28,391 bases of DNA from Phoronis australis (taxonomy: Eukaryota > Phoronida > Phoronidae), in assembly GCA_002633005.1 (NCBI GenBank), contig NMRA01001026.1:38044-66434 (forward strand). The letters run 5' to 3'. Below are positions 19,561 to 28,391 of the stretch, piece after piece. Both the position numbers and the translations under genes were made by a program. Each line of letters begins with the position of its first letter. Position 1 is the stretch's first letter. Below the pieces are notes generated by a model that worked only from the letters and a program-made list of their open reading frames with translations, was not told the origin of the DNA and made no database searches.

Positions 19561-20371
19561 CTAAGAAACTTCGTGAGCCGAAATCCGTCCAAAGCACATT
19601 CAAGCTTTCTTCAAATCACGGATGAGCGTAACACCATTCTCCACAGTGCCAACAGATTTTAGGCAATCGTCAACGTAAAAGTTCCGTAATATTGTCTCGC
19701 CGACGACATTTGAAACGTCGAAATCTGCAGGGATACGCTTCAGCGCATAGTTGCACACGCTCGGCGACGACACTGCTCCAAAAAATATGCACGGTCATCT
19801 GATATTCTTCAAGCTGTCGTGAAAGTTCACCGTCTGGCCACCAACGAAATCTGAGGAAATCCATGTGGTCTTCAGGAACATTAACTTGGTGAAACATCGC
19901 CTCAACGTCACCCATGAAAGCCACTGTTTCCTGACGGAAACGAGTCAAAACACCCACCAACGAGTTGATGAAATTTGGGCCACGCAGCAAACTATCGTTG
20001 AGACACACACCTTCAAATCTTTCGCTACAATCAAACACTACACGTATCTTCTCCGGCTTATTGGGATGATAGACTCCATGGTGTGGCAAGTACCAAACAC
20101 TTCCAGTCTGAGTCGAGAGCCGATCCGAAGGGACTTTCCTGGCATGACCCTTATCAAATAGAACAGTCATAAATTTAGCGTAATCACGCCGGTAAGAATC
20201 CGACCTCAACATCTTTTTCCTCTGCCCCAACGCCCGCTGTAAAGCATGGACCCGATTGTTCAGCATGTGGGGACGTTCTTCACGAAATGGTAGCGGTATT
20301 TCGTACTGTCCGCACTGAACCTGTGCACCGTCATCTAAAATCTTCATAAATCGACGATCTTCCACAGACAT
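19561..20371 (-). pseudogene. BEL/Pao reverse transcriptase domain
   Basis: Minus-strand residues include WYLPHHGVYHP, KIRVVFDCSERFEG, LNDSLLRGPNFINSL, TRFRQETVAFMGDVEAMFHQ (motif A, catalytic Asp) and FLRFRWW. An extra T in a T run near 19790 shifts the frame, after which SPSVCNYALKR and FYVDDCLKS (motif C, two catalytic Asp) are read. The order and spacing match BEL/Pao RT. Apart from the single-base shift the RT is one of the better preserved parts of the copy. Confidence 0.9.
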
Positions 20372-20876
20372 ACTGTACCCTTCTCGTCGGAGTGATGACT
20401 CTCCGTATCACAGAAATCTCGTTCCAGCACCTGGCGAATATCATCAGTACTCTGGTCCACAGCTACTCTCCTGCTGACTGCAACATCCTGAACACACACC
20501 ATGTGGCACGACATCTCGCTCACATCACCTCCGGCCACGTTCAAAAGGCCATTGACAGTCCACCCATGCCGTAGCCTCACGCCAAATGGTCGTTCCTTGA
20601 AGACGGAAACACCTCCAAAGGCTCCAGGGCAAGCGGACAATTGCTGCCAAACAACAACCCAATATCAATTTGCGGCACAAAATCTGCAACACATTAAGCT
20701 AAAGCTTCAAGATTCGGTGATTTACGAAGAACCTCTGGCCTGGGAATGTGACAATGCTGAATAGGTATTTCGTGATGAGAGTAAGTCTTGGGAAGACGCA
20801 CGGCATTCGCCCCCTGCAGGTCCGTGACTACAAGTCCTGAAACGACGTTAGAATCAACATACGTAGATCCATGCAT
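20344..20876 (-). pseudogene. BEL/Pao protease C-terminal half and protease-RT spacer
   Basis: One frame reads GLVVTDLQGANAVRLPKTYS, then IPIQHCHIPRPEVL, corresponding to the region after the protease active site in DUF1758 proteins. A second frame, after a shift near 20640-20690, reads CPGAFGGVSVFKERPFGVRL and RHGWTVNGLLN, the conserved block near the protease-RT boundary. Acidic spacer sequence with SHHSDEKGTV then leads into the RT. Confidence 0.75.
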
Positions 20877-21493
20877 GGTAGCTTAGCAGTTACGGAATCA
20901 ACACCAATCTGGTCTAGCAGAGCCTCCGAAACAAAGCATGCAGTGCTACTTTGATCATGGAATGCGTACGTGTTAATAAAGGAATCTGATGATTCATGAT
21001 GAATTTTAACCGGAAGTATGGATTGCAAAATCTCGCAACTATCAATTTTATCATCAACTACCAGACAAGAATGCTGATTAGGTCCCTCGGTCCGAGTTCC
21101 AGACTCAATACAGTTCTTACGTGACGTATATCCATAGTCGTGAAGACATGTCGGGTGAGGCTTGGAACATCTGGCACAAACTTTCTTTTTAGCACAACCC
21201 TTCACCAAATGGTTAGCTCGAAGACACCCGAAACACAGCTGCTTTTTTGCAATGAAGGCTCTTCTTTCTTCATACGGCTTTTCCATAAAATTGGAACAGC
21301 AATTGATATCGTGAGCTCGGCTACAAAATAAACATAACATAAACTGTCTTTCCAGTTCTACCAACCTCGGTAGAGGAGTTAGCACTCTTAGTGGTACAGG
21401 TTTCCTCGGAATGTGCAGGACACGAACTAAACAATGCATCTTTGCCAAACACTGGATCACTGGCAGCCTGAGAAGCGTGTGAAACAAAGTCAA
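20828..21493 (-). pseudogene. BEL/Pao zinc knuckles and aspartic protease (DUF1758)
   Basis: CFGCLRANHLVKGC is a CCHC-type nucleocapsid knuckle (C-x2-C-x4-H-x4-C), followed by CARCSKPHPTC as a second, tighter knuckle. Further on, INTYAFHDQSSTACFVSEAL is the retropepsin-like active-site block, with the single Asp in HDQSS where DxGS or DDQS is usual. The protease would process the polyprotein and the knuckles would bind genomic RNA. The frame changes again after 20828. Confidence 0.8.
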
Positions 21494-21860
21494 CTAAATC
21501 AGTGAAGGATGCCCGAAACCTTGCATTTCTATAAGATGCAGCTTTGTCCCTCAATTTATTTTGCAAGTACAAGGGTAACTTACGTACAGCCGTCTGGAGG
21601 TTAGATGGATGATTTAAGACTTCAAGTGATGAAATACCAATCATCGCATGCCGACATCTTTCTAGATAATGAGCATACCGACGCAAAGCAGAAGCATCCT
21701 CATTCTTGACGCTGGCCCATTTGTTAAGTCTGTCCACATAAGCATTCGCAATCTTGAAGTGGTCGCCGTATTCCATGTCCAACAGTTTCCGTGTTTCCAT
21801 ATAACCACGTGCAGGATCCATATACAAGCATCCTCCAATCAAATTCTTTGGTTCTCCCAT
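21321..21860 (-). pseudogene. BEL/Pao gag, second half (DUF1759-type)
   Basis: The open frame starts GEPKNLIGGCLYMD, followed by GYMETRKLLDMEYGDHFKIA, the conserved centre of BEL gag. HYLERCRHAM, the LPLYLQNKLRDKA segment and FTDLVDFV follow. The upstream half of the same domain lies across the MITE, ending at about 22018. Gag would form the particle shell. Codons downstream shift frame near 21400-21490 to continue into the zinc knuckles. Confidence 0.8.
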
Positions 21861-21864
21861 CAGG

Positions 21865-22013
21865 GCCCAGTTGCATAAAAGTTATACGCCGTATAGCAAC
21901 AATGATGTCGCATTATCACGCATCACGTTGTTATTGTTGAACAATGCAACTGACGTCATGCAACAATCAAACTTATCCAGTGGATAACTTTTGAAGCTTT
22001 ATGCAAATCAGCC
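21865..22013. mobile_element. 149-bp MITE inserted in the BEL gag gene
   Basis: The ends GCCCAGTTGCATAAAAG (plus strand, left) and GGCTGATTTGCATAAAG (reverse complement of the right end) form imperfect terminal inverted repeats sharing TTGCATAAA. The element is flanked by CAGG on both sides (21861-21864 and 22014-22017). Deleting the element plus one CAGG in the mind's eye brings the two halves of the conserved gag domain together in one reading frame, which independently supports the boundaries. Inside are nested palindromes (AAAAGTTAT, TTATCCAGTGGATAA). The superfamily is undetermined. Confidence 0.8.
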
Positions 22014-22017
22014 CAGG

Positions 22018-22245
22018 TGTTGATCTAAAAAGTAAAGCAAGTCTCAGTGATGGGTTAGATACTCTCGCAGACACTCTAGCATCAAACGCCATAAGGAAAG
22101 ACGAGCCACTTAACGCATCTCCATTAAACTTGGGAACCTCAATAACCGGCAGCGATACCCAACTGGCTAAACTTTGATAAGCTGCAAGAACTGCGTTTGT
22201 TGAGGTGTCGCTTGGTGTAAAGACACGAGCTGTAGGATCTAACAA
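22018..22245 (-). pseudogene. BEL/Pao gag, first half of the DUF1759 domain
   Basis: The minus-strand frame contains LPVIEVPKFNGDALSGSSF, the start-of-domain signature (LPKxxLPxFxGDxxxWxxF), then LMAFDARVSARVSNPSLR. A one-base frame change near 22045 is needed to reach the MITE junction. The last codons of the continuous open frame read into the MITE and are not part of gag. Confidence 0.75.
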
Positions 22246-22291
22246 TTCTCTGTGACATACCTCAGGATATCTGTACTGCTTACCACTTCCC

Positions 22292-23414
22292 TCAAACTGA
22301 GGTGGTAGGAGGCGAAGATGAGAGACTCACTGGTAGTACAGCTGCATTGGCCTCTGTAGGTGTAGGTATATACGCTGTACTCTTTATGACGTCATTCCTC
22401 GCAGCAGAGATCCAAACGGCTGGGCGTTCACCTGAAGCTAGACTGAAAAGAGGATATAGAGCAACAACTAGACACAACATGAGCATTATCAGTGGATACT
22501 TGAATATTTGCTAACGTAGGATTACTATAAACCAAACTATTGTGAGATAAACTACTTTGAGTCCCATGCTCATTAACAGTCTGTTGCACAGCATCCACGT
22601 GTAGCTTTGTCCACTGATTCGACGGCAACCTTTGACGATCTACAATACGGCACTGATGACGTCATTTGTTTACACACATCGGCGTAGGTTCGTCAACCGG
22701 TGGCGTTGAAGTCGCTGATGCACTAACCGTCACGGGCACGTCACAAGATAGCAGCTTTGACATCACTGGCGTACCGACGACGACGGATGGTTCACGCACC
22801 AGCGGCACTGAAGACGCTAGCCAACTAATAGACGCCGGCTCCTGTCCATCGGAAATACTCTCGTATGCATTGGCGATTGCGAGTTCTGTGTCTATCTGCA
22901 GTGCTCTCGCACGTCTTTCTAATGACAACTGTTCTTCTTAAACCTGCGACTCTAACATCAGAAATTCTTTTGCCTCAGCCTCGCGTTCTCTGGCTCGTAT
23001 CTCATGCATTTTTGCTCTTGTTTCACGCTCCAACTGCTGCTGCTTGATCCGCAACTCCAGTTTTGCCTGCTGTTCCTTGATCAGCATCTCCGCTTCCATC
23101 GCTTGTTTACGCGCCAGCAACTTGGCCTTCTTCAACCTGACGCTAGCCACTGAAGACTGCGACCTAGCACTCAAAGCAGTGTTTGCGGTGTGAGCGGATA
23201 CAGAGCTAAAGGCGTCCTCACCATACACACTAGACGCAGCAACGACAACTTGTTGTCCCTCACGCTCCTCCGCTTCACCTGGTAATTCGTCAGAATGTCA
23301 GACGGTCTCATGGTCGGTTGGTGGAACTTCCATGCGCACGACTGTTAATAGTGCTAAGACAGCACTAGCTGTTATAACTAATGCAGCCGCGGATAAGTTA
23401 AAAGCCGTTTGCAT
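22292..23414 (-). pseudogene. BEL/Pao gag N-terminal region: hydrophobic start, coiled coil, low-complexity spacer
   Basis: A single frame runs from an ATG at 23414-23412 (in-frame TAA seven codons upstream) to about 22428. It is interrupted by TGA at 23300-23298, TAA at 22940-22938 and TGA at 22664-22662. The start encodes MQTAFN and then about 20 hydrophobic residues (AAALVITASAVLALLTVV), a possible membrane anchor. Around 23150-22880 a strongly charged coiled coil reads KAKLLARKQAMEAEMLIKEQ and ERETRAKMHEIRAREREAEA. TELAIANAYESI, usual before the BEL gag spacer, follows. A Ser/Thr/Pro/Val-rich spacer ends with a shift to another frame (22486-22292). The hydrophobic start could instead be chance translation of leader or LTR sequence. 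Confidence 0.6.
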
Positions 23415-24200
23415 AACACACTTTATTATTTAGTTGCAAGCGATGAAAAGTGTCCCAACATGCGTTGAAAAGGAGAAACCGAAAAAGCGGTTATCTGTAA
23501 TGAAGAAAAACACACAGTCTGAGTACTCGGCAAGCAAGCGTAATTAACAAGCACTATATACCAAGAGCGTTAGAAAGACTCGCGACTATGACAGGCAAAT
23601 ACTACATGTACCTCGCTAACAATACACAATTAACTGGAACCCGTACTATCTATTCTATACTGGAAACCATTACCATGCACAAACAACTGCCTAACTGCGA
23701 CCCGTAACTATTTATTCTATGAACCGGGTACCGCGCAACATATACACATAACAAGCAGATGAATGAAACTATACATGTACGTTAAACAACAACTATACAC
23801 GCTCTGAACTTAGTTAGTAGATACACACGAGTGCAACATGCTATGCCATAATACTCAGTACTTACAACAGTTTGGCCAACAGTCTGTGCTTAATATAAAA
23901 GTTCAAGCATCCGAGGAAAACACATGATTCGCGTTACAGATCTTGTCAACGAGTGCCGCTTTACACGAGAAACGCTAGTCACCAAAACCCGCGTAACATA
24001 CAGAGGCTAATACGTAATAATAGCCGGCCGGTCAAGCTACTATTAGACTATGCAAATGCTAGCCACTGGAAAGAACCGGATTACTAAAAGTAACCCAATC
24101 ACAGTGGTGCAAGATGTACTTCTACCTACAAAGAAAATAAACAGCGTGATATGTAAACAAAACACAAAAACCAATGACAAAAAGTGATGCACGGCTTCAA
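23415..24200. other. Leader/flank upstream of the BEL relic, no LTR resolved
   Basis: On the minus strand TGTTGGGACA at 23460-23451 resembles a BEL LTR beginning, and AATAATAAA follows. A full 5' LTR plus primer-binding site cannot fit before the gag frame. TATA-like motifs occur at 23562-23568 and 23890-23900. No pair of long terminal repeats is available because the 3' end of the element is missing. Confidence 0.35.
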
Positions 24201-24235
24201 CAATCATCATCATCACCATCACCATCATCATTATC
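24201..24235. repeat. (CAT)n-type microsatellite
   Basis: ATCATCATCATCACCATCAC and further CAT/CAC units, immediately left of the TTAA that starts the Kolobok-like fragment. It produces the Met-rich minus-strand frame here, which is not a gene. Confidence 0.85.
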
Positions 24236-24239
24236 CCCA

Positions 24240-24564
24240 TTAAAGGAGAATGCCACCCAAAATATAATCTATTTTGTATCAATTTAGATCGAGTAGTTCT
24301 ACTCGATAACGGCACGTTCGGTTGCGTTACCTGACACCTGACGGCAGACTGAGGTGTTGAAATTATCCATTGACGTAATTGGTTTTACACGTAGTCTGTT
24401 CAGCAGTTCATAACACGGGTTAGTGGTGTCAGCTTATCGCTTGGAATTCAGCGTTTAACACCAATAAATCATCAAAGTTCGATGTAAAACCCTTAAAAAT
24501 ACACCGAGTTCTTATAAAAACGTGTTGTTTTATTTCGCCGTTACGGATTTACTGGTATTTGGAC
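24240..24564 (-). mobile_element. Kolobok-like right-end fragment (inverted relative to the 14.7-16.3 kb copy)
   Basis: TTAA at 24240-24243 is followed by AGGAGAATGCCACCC and by sequence that is the reverse complement of about 15993-16313. Shared segments include GATCGAGTAGTTCTACTCGATAA (itself palindromic), AACACCAATAAATCATCAAA as compared with the inverse TTGATGATTCATTGGTGTT, and AAAACGTGTTGTTTTATTTC. Similarity stops at GGTATTTGGAC (24564), directly before the hAT terminus CAGGCCCGTAGG. No THAP sequence is present on this side. Confidence 0.8.
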
Positions 24565-24825
24565 CAGGCCCGTAGGAAGGTAACTTCTAATTTCGAAACC
24601 AGGTATATATCAACGCTGTAAAATGAACTACTGCAACCACTAGGTACGTTTTGAATTATATGAAAAAATATGTCTACTAATAATAAGGTGTGTAACAGAT
24701 GCTGTACTTTTAGAGTTAATTTTTTGTTAAGATTGACTGGAAATTTTTGGAGCAACATACATGCCGCTCATACGATTACTCTTGCTGAACAGTAAGAATG
24801 AAGGTGTGAAATAATTATAAATGTT

Positions 24826-24831
24826 TTTATT
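24826..24831 (-). promoter_or_regulatory. Polyadenylation signal AATAAA of the hAT transposase
   Basis: The complement of TTTATT lies six bases after the transposase TGA stop, an unusually tight 3' UTR. Confidence 0.5.
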
Positions 24832-24837
24832 TACTCT

Positions 24838-27800
24838 TCAACATAAATCAGTGGACGTTGCCCTGCTGCACACAGGAACTCGGGCTGGAGATAAGTCTAA
24901 CGTGGTAAAAACCCCGAGTTGTGCCTTTCGCATTTCACTTCCTCGTACAAAACCGTTTGCCACATCCAGCAAATTTATCTTATCGCACATGTCTTTGTGA
25001 ACATGGAGCAACATTAAATGGTTCAACCTCAACTGTCCCATTGTGGAACGTAAATATGACTTAACACGCCTAAGAGCACTAAATGCTCGTTCGCTACTGG
25101 CATTTGTTGCAGGCATCACTAACAGCAAGTTTGCTAGTTTAATTACATTTTCGATCATGTGTTTTTGACCGGCTGATAATTTCTGCAAATGATCCACAAC
25201 ACGAGACAATGTTACCTCTTGACTACCATCCTGTGCATAATTGGCCCCAAACGTAGCCAGGTGACATCGCAGTGTTGAATCAAAATCATCTTCATAAAAA
25301 CTGATAACATCTTGGTATTCATTTTCAAAGTTTTCCCCTTTTGCCGCCTTGAGTATCAGCTCCTCACACTGCATATAAATTTTGTAATCTTCTTGATCAA
25401 ACCTGTCCCGTATTGATGCAATGATATTGTCAAGAGCTTCAAAATAAATTCTTCTATAATAATCTTCTGGACTCGAAGAAAACTCCGGAGGCGCATTTCC
25501 TGTTTCGTATCTAGCGGGTTTTCTATTGCGTCTAGGGAGACCAGGATCTTTGACGTGATGATCCTTTGCACAAGCTAGGACTTCATCCCAGAAGTTTTTA
25601 AATTCTCTGTCGTTTCTCATCCGTTCTAATGTAGTAAGGGTCATTTTGGCAATCTTTTGAGCCTCAGCCGCGGACATCTGAACGCTTTGTAAAGTTGTAC
25701 TCAGATTGTCAGCATGCACCAACAGGCGCTCTGAAAGTACTAAACCGTAAAAGAAACTAAACTGTGTCATGTGAGACTGAATTCCACGTATCCGCGCTTT
25801 CATTTCTGAATCATTGCAATTTTGGACTCCCCAGGACCAGAGTTCCTGTAAACAATCATAGTTACCTATCACACGATTCAGAGCGTCAGCCTTCACGGTC
25901 CATCTCGTTGGACACAGTTGCCGAATATTACCCACTTCTCTGTCGTCAAGCAACGCATCTCGTATTTTATTCAACTGTGCGTCACGTTTGGGAGATTTTT
26001 TTATCAGTTTGGTAATTTCGTACGTGGTGTCTAAAGCATCTGCCATCAGCTTGCATCGTTTGATACTATCTGAGCAGGCAAGATTCAACGCGTGGCCATA
26101 ACAATGTGTGTACAGGGCGCGATGTTCTTCCTGTTTAATGTTGACAACGACTCCATTTTTGGACCCACTCATTGTGCTGCAACCATCATAGCATTGACCA
26201 CGACATCTGCTTAAAGACAAGTTCATCCGCAACAGTGTGTCTTTTAGAAGTGACGTAATTGTTTGGGCATCCATCAATTCCAAGCGGCGAAATCCGATGA
26301 AATCTTCATGGGGTTGTAATGATTCGTCTACCCATCGGATACAAACGACGAGTTGTTCGCTATTAGACACGTCAGTAGTTTCGTCTGCCAGTATACTAAA
26401 ATAAGGACTGCCGCGAATGCACGACGCTATTTCTCGGAGAACTTTTAAAGCCATCAGTTTGATCGCTTCATTTTGAATATCTGGAGACGTATATTTATTT
26501 GTTTTCTGCGACAACCATGATTTCAAAATATCTGTCTCTGTTTCTTTTAGATGGAGTAGTTGAATAAAATTGGAATCTTGTTCATCTCCGTCACCCCTAA
26601 ACGGTATACCTTGTCTTGCCAAAAAACGTATGTTTGTTAATATTTTCAGGAACATTCTGCGGTTTTTCGCTTTTTGCTCTCCGTGGGCTGTTGACAGTTG
26701 TTCCGCAACATCTTTGACAGACAACTTCACTATCAGTGTGCGTTCCATTGCTTCTTTATGGCACTCAGATTTCTCATGCTTCGTAAAGCCAGACGTCTTG
26801 TCAGTAGCCTTTTTCCAGTTGGTATAACCGGTAACAACAAATGATAGCTCTTGTTTTGCTGAAGACAGCAGACCCATGTGGTAAGCTTTTGCACATATGT
26901 GACACAACACCTTATCTTCCCCCTCAATATAATGCAGCCACGGCCATGAGATAAACCACTGTTTTTGAAATTGACGATTTTTCTTGCCAAAAGGTCGTTT
27001 TGGAAAGACGTGATTTGAAGGTTGGTGTGGATGCTCGGGAATGTCGTGTAAACCACGTTTTTCTTGCATGGTGTGAGCCGACTGAGAAGAACTGTTTTGG
27101 TGAGTGTGGGAGTTTTCACTTGGTGCTGAAGAGCTACAATAAAGCTCCTGTGACTGGCTCGATGGTTCTAAATTCGTAGTACCAGATTTGTGAGTCCCAG
27201 CGTTCACCACAAGTGGCTCTGTGTGCAATGTGGCTTCTTCAGAAGTGCTGTTTGCTAACTGCGTAGGACAGCTACTGTGGGACTCCAGGACGTCCGATAG
27301 TTCTGTGTTTGACGTTTCAGAGTTACTTTTTATATTCCAAGCTGAAGCACCTCCAGGTTTAGTGCGTGATGCGCCGCCTATTAAGTGAGTTTCGAGCGTG
27401 AGTGAGTTACTGGTTACAGGTAGGGATTTTACCTTAAAGAAGGCACCTATTTTTCTTTGGTGACTGGAAGCGTGCTGCTTCTTTGCTCTTGAACATTCCT
27501 GGGAATCGTCGCAAAATCTTTTTTTATTCATTTGACACTCAGGTACAGGGCGTGTGTTTTTTATTCTAACTGCTACGACATGATTTGGTTCAAAAATCGC
27601 GCCGGGTCGGTTGTCAAGAATTCCAACTCTAGACCACAAGAAAATCGCATGTTTGTTGCATGAAGCATTTCCTAATACACGTGGTAAGATCTCCCCATGA
27701 AGGGAATGAACACTTTTTCCTACGTCGGGATATACACTTGTTACTGGCATTTTCAATGCAGACGACAGACCCATGACAGCCATGAGACCACTCCAATTCT

Positions 27801-28040
27801 CATCGTGGCACAGATGCTTTGCCTCTATTACAATGGCTACTTCATTATCATCGTTTACAGTGTCTCCAAGAACGTCCTCCTGATACATTACCACAGTGAA
27901 TAATGTTTGAAAATCCGAAGATATAGAGTTTTCTTTCTGAGCAGCAGCAATAACGTGTGGGTGCCTTGCATAAAAGTCAGAGTGAATGAAGAGCTCGGCT
28001 GCAGTCAGTAGCCTTAATGTCGCGTGGAGGGATTCGTCAC
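24838..28040 (-). CDS. hAT-superfamily transposase with N-terminal OTU/vertnin-like domain and TTF-type zinc finger (ZMYM1-like)
   Basis: Cut-and-paste transposase, intact over at least 1,066 codons of one exon. A GTG-started frame begins at 27894. The same frame stays open upstream for 48 codons to a splice acceptor (TTCTGTTTATAG at 28052-28041), and an in-frame TAA lies just beyond inside the presumed intron. The upstream part (LRLLTAAELFIHSDFY) plus residues 1-112 (numbered from 27894; MAVMGLSSALKMPVTSVYP, DNRPGAIFEPNHVVAV) is the C-terminal half of an OTU-like domain of the vertnin type, keeping the His of NHVVAV. A Ser/Thr-rich linker follows (113-295), then a TTF-type finger (about 300-380; CHICAKAYH, HEKSECH). 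The DUF4371/hAT catalytic region is 405-925, with D504 (ILADETTDV), D570 (GQCYDGC) and the CPTRW motif. E935 (ASSERAFS) lies in the C-terminal dimerisation domain. The first exon(s) are not identified. Confidence 0.9.
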
Positions 28041-28052
28041 CTATAAACAGAA
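28041..28052 (-). promoter_or_regulatory. Predicted 3' splice acceptor of the hAT transposase exon
   Basis: On the minus strand TTCTGTTTATAG precedes GTGACGAATCC. The pyrimidine-rich tract ends in AG exactly where OTU-like coding sequence begins, and an in-frame TAA lies four codons further upstream, so translation must enter by splicing. Confidence 0.6.
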
Positions 28053-28391
28053 ATTAAGCAACTGCAAGGTTGTATCAAGAGATTACTTGGCTTTATAAAA
28101 TAAGGCCATGCGATACTTTAGATAGGTTTTGAAATTCTGTGTAATGACAAGAAATTCGTAAATGGGCCTTATTCCAGGAATGAGTTTATAGACATAATTT
28201 CGACTTTCCGAAATGGCACTTTTAGTGAATGCCAATGGATTTTTTCCCATTTCACGTCCCCAACTTCATGGCAAATGCCCAAAATGCGCTCATACACAGA
28301 ACAAAGTACGGGATGATAGTTGTTTCAAAGGGACAAGCCACATACATGTAACCGCCGTCGCGAACCTAACATTACTATTTGCACAATTTCA
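28053..28391. other. Presumed intron or 5' region of the hAT gene
   Basis: A minus-strand segment near 28255-28185 reads WEKIHWHSLKVPFRKVEI, which could be part of an upstream exon. It has no splice or motif support strong enough to call. The N-terminal half of the OTU-like domain was not found. Confidence 0.3.

Larger units (their letters stand above)
18060..23414 (-). mobile_element. BEL/Pao LTR retrotransposon relic, truncated within integrase
   Basis: Read on the minus strand, the domains come in the standard BEL/Pao order: coiled-coil N-terminus, gag (DUF1759 type), two zinc knuckles, retropepsin-like DUF1758 protease, reverse transcriptase with YVDD, the PaO linker (DPLGLIAP), RNase H, and the HHCC beginning of integrase. 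At least nine frame changes plus several in-frame stops show it is inactive. Similarity ends near 18060 inside the integrase zinc-binding region. The integrase core, C-terminal domain and 3' LTR are missing. No confident 5' LTR was identified upstream of 23414. A 149-bp MITE (21865-22013) interrupts gag. Confidence 0.92.
24565..28391 (-). mobile_element. hAT DNA transposon (3' end to transposase), other end outside the window
   Basis: CAGGCCCGTAGGAAGG at 24565-24580 has the CAG-start form of hAT terminal inverted repeats. It abuts the exact point where the Kolobok-like fragment breaks. About 260 bases further in lies the stop codon of an intact hAT transposase in minus orientation, so this is the 3' end of the element. 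The 5' end and matching inverted repeat are not in the window. If the reading is right, the 8 bases ATTTGGAC (24557-24564) are the target duplication and should recur just beyond the missing end. Confidence 0.65.

Noticed and set aside
18230-22941. Several plus-strand ORFs opposite the BEL/Pao relic
   Set aside because: They are antisense shadows of retrotransposon domains that are unambiguous on the minus strand.
24043-24315. Met/Val-rich minus-strand ORF
   Set aside because: It is generated by the CAT-type microsatellite and part of the Kolobok-like terminus.
25764-27903. Plus-strand and alternative-frame ORFs over the hAT transposase
   Set aside because: They are shadows of the long intact minus-strand coding frame.
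1-28391. CRISPR array, bacterial operon or prophage
   Set aside because: No regularly spaced direct repeats, no ribosome-binding sites ahead of co-directional genes; transposon content, splice acceptor and polyadenylation signals are eukaryotic.

Overview
The window looks like intergenic or intronic DNA of an invertebrate animal, probably aquatic. It is AT-rich, has almost no intact host coding sequence, and is packed with eukaryotic transposons typical of such genomes: L1/Tx1-like LINE, BEL/Pao, hAT, a THAP/TTAA (Kolobok-like) DNA transposon, MITEs and a tRNA-derived SINE. The species cannot be named from the sequence. Nothing bacterial is present (no operons, rRNA or CRISPR).

Left part (1-5.3 kb): the window opens inside a small 3' coding end with a polyadenylation signal (1-197). 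Copies of two short interspersed repeats follow (A, 309-611; B, about 625-720 and 1145-1240). A decayed plus-strand LINE reverse-transcriptase remnant (about 1.6-3.9 kb) is split by a nested insertion of about 0.7 kb. Next come a truncated Kolobok-like copy with a broken THAP zinc finger (3974-4857) and a TA-flanked MITE with 30-bp terminal inverted repeats (4987-5225).

Middle (5.3-14.7 kb): mostly unassignable DNA. It holds a degenerate tandem repeat of about 125 bp, a second repeat A copy starting beside an N base, a 54-bp inverted pair 2 kb apart, inverted arrays of a 16-17-bp unit around 10.96 and 11.93 kb, and a minus-strand tRNA-derived SINE.

Right part (14.7-28.4 kb): the best-preserved Kolobok-like copy (14.7-16.3 kb) appears to sit in the TTAA of a third repeat A copy. 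Beyond a foldback element (17.5-17.7 kb), a minus-strand BEL/Pao relic runs from about 23.4 down to 18.06 kb with its domains in order (gag, zinc knuckles, protease, RT, RNase H, start of integrase). It has many frameshifts and stops and is cut off inside the integrase. A 149-bp MITE interrupts its gag with a 4-bp target duplication. Finally, an intact minus-strand hAT transposase exon (28040-24838) with an N-terminal OTU/vertnin-like domain ends next to a hAT-type terminus at 24565. That terminus lies exactly where a Kolobok-like end fragment (24240-24564) breaks off, so the hAT element probably inserted into it.

The window therefore records layers of insertion: repeat A, then Kolobok-like, then hAT; BEL, then MITE; LINE, then an unknown insert. 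The only open, apparently functional coding region is the hAT transposase.
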